DNA from: Coffea arabica
Lineage: Eukaryota; Streptophyta; Magnoliopsida; Gentianales; Rubiaceae
DNA length: 64,000 nucleotides
Assembly (NCBI RefSeq): GCF_036785885.1
Contig: NC_092310.1
Span: 1,550,001 to 1,614,000, forward strand
Reading direction: 5' to 3'
Shown: piece by piece, positions 45,973 through 57,345 of the stretch
Position numbering within the stretch: position 1 is the stretch's first letter
Layout: each line of letters starts with the position of its first letter
The notes under the pieces: generated by a model
Told to the model about the DNA's origin: nothing
The model's input: only the letters and a program-made list of their open reading frames with translations
Databases searched by the model: none
Position numbers and translations under genes: made by a program

Positions 45973-46798
45973 TAAGAAAAGAAGGGGAAAATTCAACGAA
46001 TGATTGAATGCACACACTCTGCATGTCATATGACTTTGAGGGAACTATGTGTGCTTTTTATCAATTAGTTATGTTGTCTGTACTTGCTGTCATTAGGTTT
46101 TGCAGCTTCTTCTATTTCACTTTTCCTTTATAGTTGTAGATTAGTTGATTTTCTACTTAAAGGTGTTTTATTTTCTTCTAATCTTGTATGAAGTCTCTCT
46201 TATTTCCAATCTGTGTTGTCAACTTTTGCAAATCTGATCAGTTTAGAGCTTGAAGCTGGCTTTTGTTGTGAAGCTGGCTCCGTCTGTTTGTGTAAGAGCT
46301 TAGAAAGATAACTTGAAAGTTCCCCTAATCTTGAAATCGTGAAATCTTAGTTAAATTTTTAAACCCATTAGGGACTACTAATCCTCTTAGATTCTTGCGG
46401 TGAAGATTTCATCTTCAAATTTTGCAACCCAAACTCACCAATTTAACAAGGAAAAAGAGAATAACTTAGAAAAAAGCTCCAAACTTTCATATACATAGAA
46501 ATCAGAATGCTTGTAAATTGGCGTTTTGGGTGTCAGCAGGTTGTGATTTGTGAATCGAACTGGAGCAATATGGCGAGCTGACTCAAAATCTCAGCAATTA
46601 AACTGACAGATCCATCAAAAATCTATACGTAACATGAAAATTAATCAGACCTCCTTAAAAGCTAATTCATGCTATTTGGCATTATAATTCAAAAGACCTC
46701 CATTAATCATAAGTAGCTCTTAAGAAACAAAAACCATAACTTATCTAATAGCAGTTTCAAAACAAAATTATATGCCTGCTAATTTATTATCTAAAAAT
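45973..46798. other. Intergenic DNA and 3' flank of SKP1-like gene 1
   Basis: AT-rich, no gene seen. The part nearest 46,798 should hold the 3' UTR of the minus-strand gene; I see no single clear poly(A) signal. Confidence 0.4.
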
Positions 46799-47278
46799 TC
46801 ACTCGAAAGCCCAGGAATTTTCCCTGCGAACCTCTTCTTCTTCCTCGGGAGTGTAGTCATTCTTGATGTGGAATGTCTTGCGAATTTCTTCCGGAGTCTT
46901 TCCCTTCATCATATCCGCCACAGTTTGACAAGTGAGGACAAGCAAGCCCTTGATGTCGAGATAATTAGCGGCCAAGATGATGTCGAACAGCGTCTTCTGA
47001 TCAACTTTCACGAACTCGGCATCGAACGATTTCAGACTTTCTGCCTCATCCTTGGACGATTCTTCGCCGTCGTTCGGCTTCACATGTTGCTTACAGTACT
47101 CGAGTACCTTAGCCAATATTGTGCCGGTGACGTTGGGGAGCGGAATTGCCGAGTTGGCGCAGTCGTCTTCGATCATGTGCTTGATGGTTTGTGACTGCAA
47201 AATCACCGATTCCTCCACCTCGAAAGTCTCGCCATCGGAACTGTTCAACACAATCATCTTTGCTGGTGGTGAAGACAT
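46799..47278 (-). CDS. SKP1-like protein 1 of cluster
   Basis: A 159-residue intronless SKP1/ASK family protein, the adaptor that ties F-box proteins to cullin 1 in SCF ubiquitin ligases (nucleus and cytosol). The BTB/POZ-like Skp1 domain spans about 8-68 ([48 protein letters not shown]). The dimerisation and F-box-binding helices span about 85-159 ([50 protein letters not shown]) and end RRENSWAFE. All landmark blocks are intact. A longer linker rich in Glu and Lys (70-81) separates the domains. I start at the ATG at 47,278 because the two codons before it begin with GTG. The 5' side has a TATA box at 47,381-47,390. No intron is seen; ASK1-like genes often have one, so a retroposed origin is possible. 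Confidence 0.93.
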   Translation of the reverse strand: MSSPPAKMIVLNSSDGETFEVEESVILQSQTIKHMIEDDCANSAIPLPNVTGTILAKVLEYCKQHVKPNDGEESSKDEAESLKSFDAEFVKVDQKTLFDIILAANYLDIKGLLVLTCQTVADMMKGKTPEEIRKTFHIKNDYTPEEEEEVRRENSWAFE

Positions 47279-47380
47279 TGTCACCGGAGACGATGATTCA
47301 AAAAAAATTTGGTGTTGAGAAAAAGAAGAAGCTGTAAACCTAGAGAAGAAAAGGATGTGGAAATTTGGCTGTTTTCCTCT

Positions 47381-47435
47381 GGTATATATAGAGATGAATT
47401 AGGGTAAAATTCTTTTCTAGAAAAGATTAGGATTC
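47381..47435 (-). promoter_or_regulatory. Core promoter of SKP1-like gene 1
   Basis: On the minus strand TATATATACC lies about 103-112 bp before the ATG. Just upstream of it lies the motif seen on the plus strand as TTTTCTAGAAAAGATTAGGA (47,413 on), which contains the heat-shock-element-like core TTCTAGAA. The same motif and spacing occur at two other genes of the cluster. Confidence 0.6.
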
Positions 47436-47484
47436 GGTTTCATCTTATGGAAATAACATTAACTAGTACGGACTCTGACAAATT

Positions 47485-47760
47485 GTTTTCCAGGAGGTAT
47501 TTAGGACAGGTTTTGTTAATTGGATATTAATTACTTCCGGATAGCAATTTATGAAAAATAAAAAACATTGACTAGTGTGGACTATGGTAAATTCTTTTCC
47601 AGAAGGGATTAGACTATGGTTTTGTTAATTGGATTCTCAATACTTGCAATTAACAATTTATGGCAAATTCTTTTCTAGAACGGATTAGACTTTGGTTTTG
47701 CTAACTGGATAATAATACTTGCATTAACAATTTATGAAAAAAAAAATGACTACTATCAAC
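47485..47760. repeat. Iterated promoter-motif repeats
   Basis: Three further copies of the promoter motif follow at 47,485 (TTTTCCAGGAGGTATTTAGG), 47,595 (TTTTCCAGAAGGGATTAG) and 47,671 (TTTTCTAGAACGGATTAG). Each is followed by GGTTTTG(T/C)TAA-TGGAT, a TACTT-rich segment and AATTTATG. With the copy at 47,413 they form four degenerate tandem units of about 75-110 bp upstream of the gene. Confidence 0.7.
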
Positions 47761-49247
47761 TATGGTAATAATCAATACATAAGCATTTTTTTTTTGTGTT
47801 AGTAAGTCCAAAAGTTAGAAATTTGGCAGTATTAAAATGGAAAATTCTGGAAAGGGGATTGCTAGATATAAGTTTCAAACATTGAACTTGAAAATTCCGG
47901 TTCTTAGGAGTCCTCCCACAATGATTTTGTTTTTTTTTTTTTGGTTTACTAAGATTTACCAATTGATTTTACTTTAGGAAGATAAAATTATTCTAGAGTT
48001 TAATTATAGAATGCAATTAAGGGAAATTTAGATTGATTTTGAATTTTTTAGCTTTTTTTTAATTAGCATGTTAATATTCGACCTATTTTCTAATTTAAGG
48101 GAAACTCTAAACCTTACATGGGTGAAGAACAAAAAAAAAAAAGCAAGAGGTTGAGAACAAAACCAAAAGCATCAAGGAAACGTAACAAATATCTTTACCA
48201 GCAAGGTTGAATTTTAGGAACCATTACAGATATTTACCACCAAAAAAGCTGAAATTGTGAATAATACTCAAAATCATTGAATCATAAATGACTATAGGAT
48301 TGTACAATTATCTACCTTTAACAAAACAAAAAAGGATAAAAAGCATGTAAAACAAATTAAGGAGAGGAAATCAAACTTTGCCCTCAACTATGCATTTAAA
48401 TCGAAGTTTAACTCCAAGCTTGGGTTTATGAAGCTCTACCTCTGATTAGTCACCAATGAATATTTAACAAGCTGCTAGCTATGAAAGAGAAACTAATTAA
48501 ATGAATTATAACCCTTTTTATACTGTGGTTCAATTTAATTGCAATTATGAATCACTTGAAAAATCGACTGATAGGTTGCGATTTTATCATTTATTTTATT
48601 ATTAATTTCTCCTATTACCTGACCCAATCTGGATTAATTGTTAGATTCTACTCACTTTTAGTATTTTACATATATTTCAGGGAGTAGAACGAAAATACCA
48701 TAATAAGTGCCGATTTGACAGTTATCAGAAAAGACCCAAGCTATGAAAGAGAAGCTAATTAAATGAATTATAAACCTTTTTATACTATGGTTCAATTTAA
48801 TTGCAATTATGAATCACTTGAAAAACCGACAAGGGAAGGAATTGGATTGGCAATTCATTCTTATTCAGATCATTGAAATTTCGAGTACAATATTGAACAA
48901 CATGATTAGCGCATATAAACAATATCGAATCAGTATTTTTGACATAGAAATATTTAGTAAAGTAGTCAGAATATTTTTTCACTAAATAAAACTAAAGTTC
49001 TGAGTCAATTGATTCTAAAGCTTTTTCTTTTTGAGCCAATTGATTCAAAAGTTAATAGGACATAACAAGAAATGAAACCACAACGTGATATTTGAACATT
49101 TTTGGCACATAAGTACTTAGAAAAATTGTGGGAATTGACACGATCAATAATTTTAAAATGAACAAACTTTTCGAAAGAAGCTTTTGGTGTTACTTGAATC
49201 GTTCCTAACAGGAGTTATCAGTCACTGCACATGTCACTATCCATAAG
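47761..49247. other. Intergenic DNA with a 94 bp direct repeat
   Basis: The stretch AGCTATGAAAGAGAAACTAA through ATGAATCACTTGAAAAA-CGAC occurs at 48,478-48,571 and again at 48,740-48,833. Otherwise it is AT-rich DNA without a supported gene. Confidence 0.6.
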
Positions 49248-49256
49248 AAGGATTTG

Positions 49257-50128
49257 GGCTAATTTCTCAGAATATATCCCAAAAATAAAAAAAGTCCATC
49301 AAATGTATGTCTGACAAATTGATTGTACAAAACTATACTTGCCGTGCCCAGTCAGCATGACAGCCTGTGACAAATTTTTTTTTTTTTTTTAAATCGAGTC
49401 TGCTACCGTGCACAGCAGCAAGGCAGCAGGCATTCGGTCAAAAAAAAATGCGACAGAGATTTAAGTTGTGCTGTAGTTTTAAGTAGGTGCACAAATTGAT
49501 ATACGGAATTATATGGTTATGGGATGGAGCTAACTATCTACTTATTTATGTTATGTACTGGTCCTATTTCTTTTGTCTGTTCTGTGTAAAGTTCATATTC
49601 AAAGTGGAAAAAAAAAAGGCACTTTTACTGTCATCGACTTAGAGGCTGATAAGCTTTTTACATGCTCTTTTGGTGTCAGCGTATGTGATACAGCTATAGT
49701 GTATAAGGAACTCAAAAGTCAACAATTGTGATTGGCTTTTGTTTGGATTATAGATTTGATCAACCTCCCGTAGCTTATTCTTTTTCTTTTTCTGCTTCTG
49801 CTCCTTCTTAGACCATACTTTGTTGTTTTGGATGTCTTACCTCCTTCATGTCTTCTGAATCCAGTCTGACTACTTCTATTCCTTCCTGCCAAGAAGAGGA
49901 AAACTGTAATAATAGTTCTCTTTGCTAAAAGTCATATTTTCTTTTTCTGGGTTTCCTGTCACATTTTTTTTGAGTCAGCACGGTAGCAGGCTCGATTTTT
50001 TAAAAAATATATATATTTTGCCGCAATCTGTGCTGACTAAGCACGATAGGTATAATTTTGTACAACGCGTTTGTTAAACATACATTTGACGAACTTTTTT
50101 TTTTGGGTATAATCTGAGAAATTAGCTG
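49257..50128. mobile_element. TIR element with 9 bp duplication
   Basis: Left arm GGCTAATTTCTCAGAATATA (49,257 on) and right arm, on the minus strand, CAGCTAATTTCTCAGATTAT. The arms continue for about 170 bp through GCACGGTAGCAGGCTCGATT-type sequence near the inner edges. Flanks AAGGATTTG (49,248-49,256) and AAGGACTTG (50,129-50,137) form a 9 bp duplication with one difference, suggesting the Mutator group. There is no transposase. Confidence 0.7.
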
Positions 50129-50137
50129 AAGGACTTG

Positions 50138-51218
50138 TATTGTACTAACTTTATTTTTTTTCTTTTTTAACTAGGAATAGTGGGATTTTTCTTTTTTAAC
50201 TAAGAATAGTGGGATTTAAGAAGTGAGGATGAGGCAGAAGATTAGAATCTATAACACTAATAAAGTTCCTGACAATCTCGAATACAATTTAAGTTCATCA
50301 GATTAAATTTTGGGGAGCGATCAAAAAACATTGAGAATACAATTAGAAAGTTGTGAATTGGGATTTAGGAGTGAACTTTCATTTGAATTCGGCACTTGAG
50401 TTCTAGAGCTCTTTCATAATGATATTTTCTACTTTAACACGTATTTTAATTAGTCGAAGAAAAGAAAATGAATATAAAAAGATTAAAACTACAGGAGTTT
50501 TAAAAATTGATGGATTTTATACTCTTTGAATTCTGAAAAAAAGCAAAGCAAGGAACTTCAAAAATATATTCACTGTATATCATTTAAATGTGAAAAAAAA
50601 AACACACAAAAGGTCAATGACTATTGTTAAGTGAGTGAACTCCTTCCGAAGTTAAAGGAGTAACTGTAGGTCAATACCAAAAGGTGCAATATCATGGTAT
50701 CCAAATTTTTATTTCAATGCACAAATAACTTCAGTTGCAGAGATGATATTTCCTGAAAATTTTCTTTGAGCCAATTATATTTTCTGACTAATCTCTCCTA
50801 AGCTTTTACTGAAGAACAATTTCCATCGAAGCAATCTGTTATTATGATTAGAATATGTATAAAAACCTAAAAAGTGTTAGAAAAGTACTAAGGAAAAAGT
50901 TAATTATTGAAACCGAATTGATAAATTCATATTTTCCATCTTACATAGACCTCATATTGCTTCATAGAAAAATGGACTTATAATAGTTGCACAAAAGCAA
51001 TGCAGAAACACAGAGCTTGAAAGAAGCAAACAAAATTTACATATATAATTTCACAAATCAGAATCTCAAATAATCAGAATTTCAAAGCCCAATCGAATAA
51101 TTAAGATGCATGTACATCAAAGAACAAGAAATCAAACTAGTTTATGCAGAAGGAGAACTATGGCTTAGCCCTGAAAAAATAGTCTCCAGTTCTTGAATGG
51201 ATTCAAGACTTGTTAATT
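50138..51218. other. Intergenic DNA, 3' side of unknown gene
   Basis: AT-rich. There is a small tandem repeat near 50,160-50,215 (TTCTTTTTTAACTA-GAATAGT, twice). No gene is supported. Part of 51,000-51,218 should be the 3' UTR of the gene at 51,219-51,842. Confidence 0.45.
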
Positions 51219-51842
51219 TCACAGCAAATCAAATCTTCCCCTGTTCTTTCCTATTAAAACCCTAACTGCTTCCTGCAAATCTCTCGCGAAATCAGGATTA
51301 CGTCTTTCCTGATCATGGTAATACAAATTCCAGTTCTTCAATTCTTCATCCCTTACCGTTACCTCCTTCACAATCTCCAGCTTCACAGGCAAGATATTCT
51401 TGCCTTCATTATGCTCTTGGAACTTCATCGAGAGGAGAAAATCCCGAATTTTTTCAAGAAGACTTCTTTTTTCAAACAAACTGCAGCAGCTTTTCGCCTC
51501 GTCATGGATCGTTCCGTTTAGATGTCTTTCTCTCCACATCGATCGATCAATGTTGAACGGGATAAAGTTGCCTTCGTAGAGCATGTCTCCTACGAGCTCC
51601 AGAGAAACCCTTGATTTCCAATTCACTTCATAGCCCATCAAGAACGACTCATCCTCCATGCACGGAAGTTCAAAGCTCTTTGCTGGGCTATTTTTATCAT
51701 CTGAGACGAACTTTACAGAAACCTGGCGTTTGATCAAGAAGAAGGCAAAGTCCTCTGATTCATCGTATTCAGCAGGGCCCGATTGCGACGCTTTCACGTA
51801 GATTTTGTCTTCACCGACGGGATTCAAGATTGGTGGAGACAT
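51219..51842 (-). CDS. Unrecognised 207-residue intronless protein
   Basis: An intact ORF from ATG (51,842) to TGA with GC-richer, gene-like codon use compared with its AT-rich surroundings. I do not recognise the family. It has no signal peptide or membrane segment, so it is probably soluble. The N-terminal half (about 25-100) alternates charged and hydrophobic residues like beta strands (FAFFLIKRQVSVKFVSDD, KSRVSLELVGDMLYEG). The C-terminal half is probably helical (SLLEKIRDFLLSMKF, VTVRDEELKNWNLYYHDQE, RDLQEAVRVLIGKNRGRFD). Two adjacent Cys occur in KSCCSLFEK. It sits between SKP1-like genes 1 and 2, and its 5' flank has the same motif and TATA spacing as theirs once a 1.2 kb hAT element is removed. 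A role linked to SCF function is only a guess from context. Confidence 0.75.
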   Translation of the reverse strand: MSPPILNPVGEDKIYVKASQSGPAEYDESEDFAFFLIKRQVSVKFVSDDKNSPAKSFELPCMEDESFLMGYEVNWKSRVSLELVGDMLYEGNFIPFNIDRSMWRERHLNGTIHDEAKSCCSLFEKRSLLEKIRDFLLSMKFQEHNEGKNILPVKLEIVKEVTVRDEELKNWNLYYHDQERRNPDFARDLQEAVRVLIGKNRGRFDLL

Positions 51843-51956
51843 GGATTAACCAATTTCCTAAGGCAATTAAACTGAAAGATGAATGAATTTCACTAAACGA
51901 TTTCAGAAAAACTGAACCCTAGGAAAATTTTTACGCTGGTTGGCTTTCTTGAGTGA

Positions 51957-51966
51957 TAAATATAGC
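51957..51966 (-). promoter_or_regulatory. TATA-like site remade by transposon end
   Basis: On the minus strand GCTATATTTATCAC lies about 115-124 bp before the ATG of the unknown gene. The left TSD (GTGATAAA) supplies half and the terminal TATAG of the hAT element the other half. The pre-insertion sequence, taken from the right-hand flank, was CCTATATATTTATCAC. Confidence 0.5.
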
Positions 51967-53173
51967 TGGCAATTATGCCCAAAACCCAACAACCTACCCA
52001 ACCCACACACTAATTTGAGAGATTGGGTTGGGTAATTTGGATGTTGGGTCAATTTTGGATTGGGTAATAAAAATTCAAATATATTTTGGGCGGTTTGGAC
52101 ATTTGTGTTGGGCACCCATTACCCAACTTAAATTTAAAACAAAAAAAGAAATTAAATTCAAGTAATACAACTCTCGTTTCCTTCCGGCAACTTCAACTAG
52201 CCCAAAACTTCTTGTCTTGTTTGGCAGCAAATAATATCAAAACAGCTCCTGGTATTATCCCCTTATCACATATCGATATCAATCAAGAACCATGGATTCA
52301 CTAAAAACAGTTCCTGATGTAATAATCCCTTTGTCACATAACAATACTTTGGTTTTTTTGAAAAAACAACACTGGTAAAGAACAACGGATTCCATTATAT
52401 GTTATGATTTAATATGTACCAATATCAATATTGCTATATTGAATGAAATATCAATACCAAATCCTAAAGTTAAAATCCAAAGCTGAGTACTCGAAAAATA
52501 GAGAATGGTTATAAAATGGATCATAGATTAACTTTTCCTCTATAACTATAAAGTAGGACATCTTCTCCTTTATTTTATCATTTTTTAAAATTTTTATCAC
52601 TTAAAATTTTTAGAAAAATGTAGGACCAAAGGCATTAGAATGTGCTTTATTGGTGACTGGTGAATGATTGAGTTGTCATTGGACCTGTTTTAATGTTGTG
52701 TTAATTTTTCCAAAAATTTTCAAATGAATTGGATAGTGATATTTGAACTAATTTGTTGAGAATTAATCTCTCTCATCAAAATTTCAGTTAAATTAAGGTG
52801 TGATTGGATCTTTTATGATATTAGAAATATGTTTGGTATGACAAATGCTAAATCAAGTAACAAGACTTGGAAATTGTATATTGATATACCATTTTTTCAT
52901 GCTATATCCAACTTGGACCAAAATTATTTTAGTGTGTGAAAATGTGTTTATGTGTGCGAAATTTTTTTTTTTTACATAAAAATGTATTTGAGAGAATTTA
53001 TATATCAAAATCTATTAATTAATTTATTGGGTCATATTTGGGTTATGGGTTTGAGATGACTCAATATGACCCAACCCAAAATTAACCCAATTTAAAGTTG
53101 GACGGGTTGGGTATAACCCATTTAAATAAAAGCCCAATATCAACCCGCCCAACCTGCCCAATTGCCAAGTATA
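51961..53173. mobile_element. hAT-type element in promoter, 1.2 kb
   Basis: The ends are TATAGCTGGCAATT (left) and TATACTTGGCAATT (right, minus strand), with an exact 8 bp duplication GTGATAAA (51,953-51,960 and 53,174-53,181). Subterminal DNA carries repeated CCCAACC/TTGGGT words on both sides. It is non-coding. It separates the unknown gene from its upstream promoter sequence. Confidence 0.85.
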
Positions 53174-53181
53174 GTGATAAA

Positions 53182-54369
53182 TATATAGGACAATTTAGTA
53201 TCTTTTCCGGATGGGATTTGGATTTGGATTTATTGGTTTCTTGGAAGGAAAGAGAACGTTTGAATCAAATCCTAGATGAAATTGGAACGATCAATTGTTA
53301 ATTAAAATTATCAGCTATTGATTTTCTTTTTGGATATTTCATCACTTAAAAAAAATAAATCTCTCTTATCCTCTATTATAACTTATAAGACACGGACAAT
53401 GAGGGATTTCAAATAAGTTCAATCATTCTTTGTTTGGGGAACAAATTCAGATTCCTTTTTTTTTCTTAACTTCAAGGCCCGAATTCAGAATTTTGGCTAC
53501 GTTAGAGAACCTAATTTAGACTTGAAGAGCACTGCAAAGTACGAAATTGAGAATTCCCAAATGGATGTACAAAATTGATATTTTCAAGTATTGTGGAGAA
53601 TCCACATGAAATCTACTGCAATTTTTATTTTACTTTTCATTTTAAGAGCAAAAAATACATTAACTCATATAGATGTTTTTTTCCAGAATCACATAAGTCG
53701 GATGCACATATATACATGCCTAGCATAACGTATGAGTGCCTCATAAGAGTCTAGGTCATGAATTGTTATAGGTTTGGGTGTGAATATGGTTTAGACATGA
53801 AACTAAGACCAAGACGCGCTAGGAGTACGCCAGCAGGATAAGTTAGGGGTTGACCGAAAGATCTTGGATGTGAATTTTCCTTTGAAGCACGTCTCTATCA
53901 GGACAAGTTAATTGATCTGGGCTATTCCGAAACTTGCACTAGGAGGTGATTGGATAGTTTTCCTTGACTTGGATGAACATTAGTCTAATATCATTTTTTT
54001 TTTGTCTTGTTTGAATCATAAATTGCTTTGTGGATTGCAAGAGGAATTGAGTAATTTCTCAACATGACCCTTTATTTGATTACAACTTGAAACTCTTTAA
54101 GTTCTGCAATCTTTCAAGTTTCTCTTTGAACGATTCAACTGATTCGAGCTAGGATGGTATGGAAAAATGAATAGTCACTAATTCTTAAAGAAACCAACTT
54201 TTTTGCTCTTTTTGAGCAAAAAAAAAAAAAAATTAAACCAATGTTACAAGCATGAGCAGCAAAGATAATAGGATTAAGTGAAAAAAGTGAAGGTTCAATC
54301 AATCTATAGTTACACATCAAAAAAAATGTCAAAAGCAACAATATTGAAATCAATAGGCCAATTTATAAA
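53182..54369. other. Displaced promoter sequence and intergenic DNA
   Basis: The first ~50 bases (TATATAGGACAATTTAG, then TTTTCCGGATGGGATTTGGA at 53,203) match the motif region upstream of SKP1-like gene 1. They are best read as the original promoter of the unknown gene, pushed away by the hAT element. The rest is AT-rich, with no gene seen. Confidence 0.5.
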
Positions 54370-54561
54370 AGCCCCTCGGGGTCAGCTCAGCCGGTGAGGC
54401 CATGGGGTAATCCTCATGGTGGCACAGGTTCGAGTCTGGCCTCACATACTGCTTGGGTGCTCTTGGGTGGCGGGGTACTTCAGGCGCAGGGGATTAGTCA
54501 GGCTCCGTAAGGATTGACCCGAATACCCCTGCGTTGACAAAAAAAAAAAAACAAAAAAAAA
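54370..54561 (+). mobile_element. tRNA-derived SINE
   Basis: A ~190 bp unit starts AGCCCCTCGGGGTCAGCTCA. It has an A-box-like segment (GTCAGCTCAGCCGGTGAGG) and a B box (GGTTCGAGTCTGG) about 35 bases later, a GC-rich body, and ends in an A-rich tail. The 17 bp duplication ATAGGCCAATTTATAAA (54,353-54,369 and 54,562-54,578) is exact. All this is typical of plant SINEs, and the intact duplication indicates a fairly young insertion. It lies about 110 bp beyond the 3' end of SKP1-like gene 2. Confidence 0.92.
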
Positions 54562-54686
54562 ATAGGCCAATTTATAAACTGCCATATTAAATACTCTACA
54601 TAATACTACGTAGCAAGCTGATGGGTACTACTAAAAACAAAATATGCATGAAATATTTTGATGTTTAAAATTAAGCCCGGAGTCAT

Positions 54687-55145
54687 TCAGTCAAAAACCC
54701 AGGGACTCTCCTTGCGAATCTCCTCTTCCTCCTCAGGGGAGAAATCATTCTTGATCCCGAACTCCTTACGGATCTCTTCAGGATTCTTACCCTTGATCTT
54801 GTCTGCCACAGTTTGACAACCGAGATCAAGCAGAGACTTGATGTCGAGATAATTAGAGGCCATGAGAAGATCGTAGAGGGTATCTTTGTCGATCTTCATG
54901 AATTCAGCATCAAAAGATTTGAGCCCTTCTTCGTCGTTCTTTGCCTCGACATGTTTCTTGCAGTACTCGATAACCTTAGTTAAGGTATTGCTGGTAACGT
55001 TTGGGATAGGGATGCTGCTGTTCGCGCAATCGTCCTCGATCATGTGCTTGATCGTCCGCGATTCCATGGCCACGGCTTCCTCCACCTCGAAGGTTTCTCC
55101 GTCTGAACTCTGCAACGTGATCATCTTTGGCGATGATGAAGACAT
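54687..55145 (-). CDS. SKP1-like protein 2 of cluster
   Basis: A 152-residue intronless SKP1/ASK protein. The Skp1 N-terminal domain spans 8-67 ([49 protein letters not shown]). The C-terminal F-box-binding helices span about 76-152 ([60 protein letters not shown]). It ends WVFD where the family usually ends WAFE. The linker is short, as in typical ASK proteins. I place the start at MSSSSPKM (55,145); the frame stays open 69 codons further upstream, but that part is hydrophobic and lies in the leader. A TATA-like CTATTTAATAG on the minus strand (55,279-55,289) lies about 135-145 bp before this ATG. Confidence 0.92.
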   Translation of the reverse strand: MSSSSPKMITLQSSDGETFEVEEAVAMESRTIKHMIEDDCANSSIPIPNVTSNTLTKVIEYCKKHVEAKNDEEGLKSFDAEFMKIDKDTLYDLLMASNYLDIKSLLDLGCQTVADKIKGKNPEEIRKEFGIKNDFSPEEEEEIRKESPWVFD

Positions 55146-55353
55146 GATCGCTGCTGGACTTGATGATTTTCTGCTACTCAATAAAAATAAATAAATAAAG
55201 CCTTGGGACAGAAAAAAAGAGATTGAGAAAGGAAACAGTAATGATTTCTGGAAAAGGTAAGAGAAGCCCTTCCTTCTATTAAATAGACTCAGATTCCTAA
55301 GTTCCAATTCTCTCTGGAGAAAGGTTTGGACACCGAAAATAGCGTATAACACC

Positions 55354-55376
55354 TTTTCCTGGTGGGATTAGGATTT
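55354..55376 (-). promoter_or_regulatory. Shared cluster motif at SKP1-like gene 2
   Basis: TTTTCCTGGTGGGATTAGGA (plus strand) matches the motif at 47,413 and 53,203. Here it lies about 210 bp before the ATG, some 70 bp further out than at the other genes. Confidence 0.5.
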
Positions 55377-57345
55377 GAGTGTATATAGTGGAAAATTAAT
55401 TACTATGGAATAGAATCAGAGTTGTTTGCTTCTTGGAGAACTCTGTTTGGATGGGAGTATTTTTCAAAAACTAGTTTTTCAATATAAAAATTTTTAAAAA
55501 GTACTCTAAAAGGTAATCTAAAAATTAGTTTAAATTTTTTTAAAATTTTAAAAAATATCTCAAAATATATTTTAGAAACTTTTCTACACTTAAATATTCC
55601 AAAATTTAAGTCTATTATTATTTTTGCTTAAAATCTAAACCTACTTGAATCTCATCCTTAATTTTTCTTATTGCATGTAAAAATTCTAGACTTAAATTCT
55701 CATGTTATAATAAGAAATTATAAAGAGTTATTGATGTTTTGAGTTTTTTCATCGGCATATATAGCAGGCTTCAAAGCTACTGTATCATCATCAACTTCAT
55801 CATTAGCAAGATTTTCAATGATGCTAACAACAATTTCTTGAGACCTTTGAACTTGTATCAGTTTCACCTAGGATTATTAATCCTATAGGTAATTCACATC
55901 CATTTTATTACACTGGCCCAAATCATTGATTAGTTTTTTAAGTTCATCAATATCTTTTTCATCTAAAGGATCATTTAAGTTCTCTAAAGCCATTTGTTCC
56001 ACAAAACGAATTTTGCAAAAGGATATCGGTTATGTACATACATTGAAGATATTAATAGAGTTCATATTCCTTAGACTCTTAGCCTCCTTCATTAATAGAA
56101 TAATCCATATTTTTATGAAATAAAAAAAATTTAGTTGATTAAATGAGTATATCTTTGAATTATAAATAAACTCAATAAATGACTAAATTATTAATTTATC
56201 GATTAATTAATACCTCTTTAAATTAATAAAATTTGTATGGTCCGAGGTTGTTAATTTAAAGAGGTTTTACTGTATTTTGTCTTACATTGATAAGAGACAT
56301 TTGTTATGTTCCCAAATATCATTCATATATGCTCAATCTATAATTCTTAACTAATACTATACTCAATGAAATAAGCTGCAAATTAGGAATTCAAAATTGT
56401 CATCCTATTTTACTATCTGTTTATCAATCGAAGTCTCTCAATATTTAATTAATACAAATGCTCAACAATAGTTAGCGCATTATGTTTTCTTTAATGTTTA
56501 TACGGCACGGTACAATTGAATGGGCCTTTGATCCTATGTTGTCAATAGAGGCCCATTATTTTTCTTTACTGTTTATACAGCACGGTCCAATTGGACAGGC
56601 CTTTGATCCTATGACACTAGAGGCCTATTTTGTGGTTTTTGACTAGTTCTTTACTTCATTAACTATGAACTCATAATCGAATGGCATATATAGTATAAGA
56701 TTTTTTTCGTAAGTGGGAAGTCTTGATGACTTAGGACATCGTATTTATAATTCTTTCTATCTTATCACCTAATCTAACCCTTTTCCCATACATTATATGA
56801 GATCAATAGAGTTAAATTGCATTGGCTGTCTCCATTTATTTTGTTGCCAATTTGTATTTTCACTCATTAAATTTCAATTGAACAATTATTTCATGAGGGC
56901 AAATGGAAATTATTTAATGCCAAGTTTCACATGAATTTGTATCTGAAAAAATCAATAATTGCATAAATGCAATTCCAATCATCTACGTACTAATGAAGAA
57001 ATACCAAAAGAAAGGAAAAATTTTAATGTCATACAAACAATATTGCTCATTCTACTTGCATATTTTTTTTTAAAAAAAAAGGAAAAGAGAAAAACAACTA
57101 TATTTAATTGTACAATCTTCAGCTAAGATAAAGTCCAAGAAAATAATGGTCAAAAAAGAAATTTTTTTAAGTGTCGCATTGTCTTTTATTTTATTTTATT
57201 TTGTGTTAAGTGAGTACATAATTTCATCCAAAAAATATAAAGTTACATCAATTGCCGAGAATTTAGTAAACAACCAATAATGAAGTGGTAGACTTACATT
57301 AACATAAACTAGAAAAATTCGCGAGGGCATACCATTGCTAGATTT
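55377..57345. other. Intergenic DNA with a 2x ~72 bp repeat
   Basis: A direct repeat at about 56,491-56,562 and 56,563-56,632 shares GTTTATAC-GCACGGT, CAATTG and GGCCTTTGATCCTATG. The rest is AT-rich. Short open frames (for example 55,926-56,123) lack gene features. Confidence 0.55.

Noticed and set aside
46772..47318. Plus-strand frames over SKP1-like gene 1 (and similar ones at 54,886 and 58,379 opposite genes 2 and 3)
   Set aside because: Antisense shadows of conserved coding sequence.
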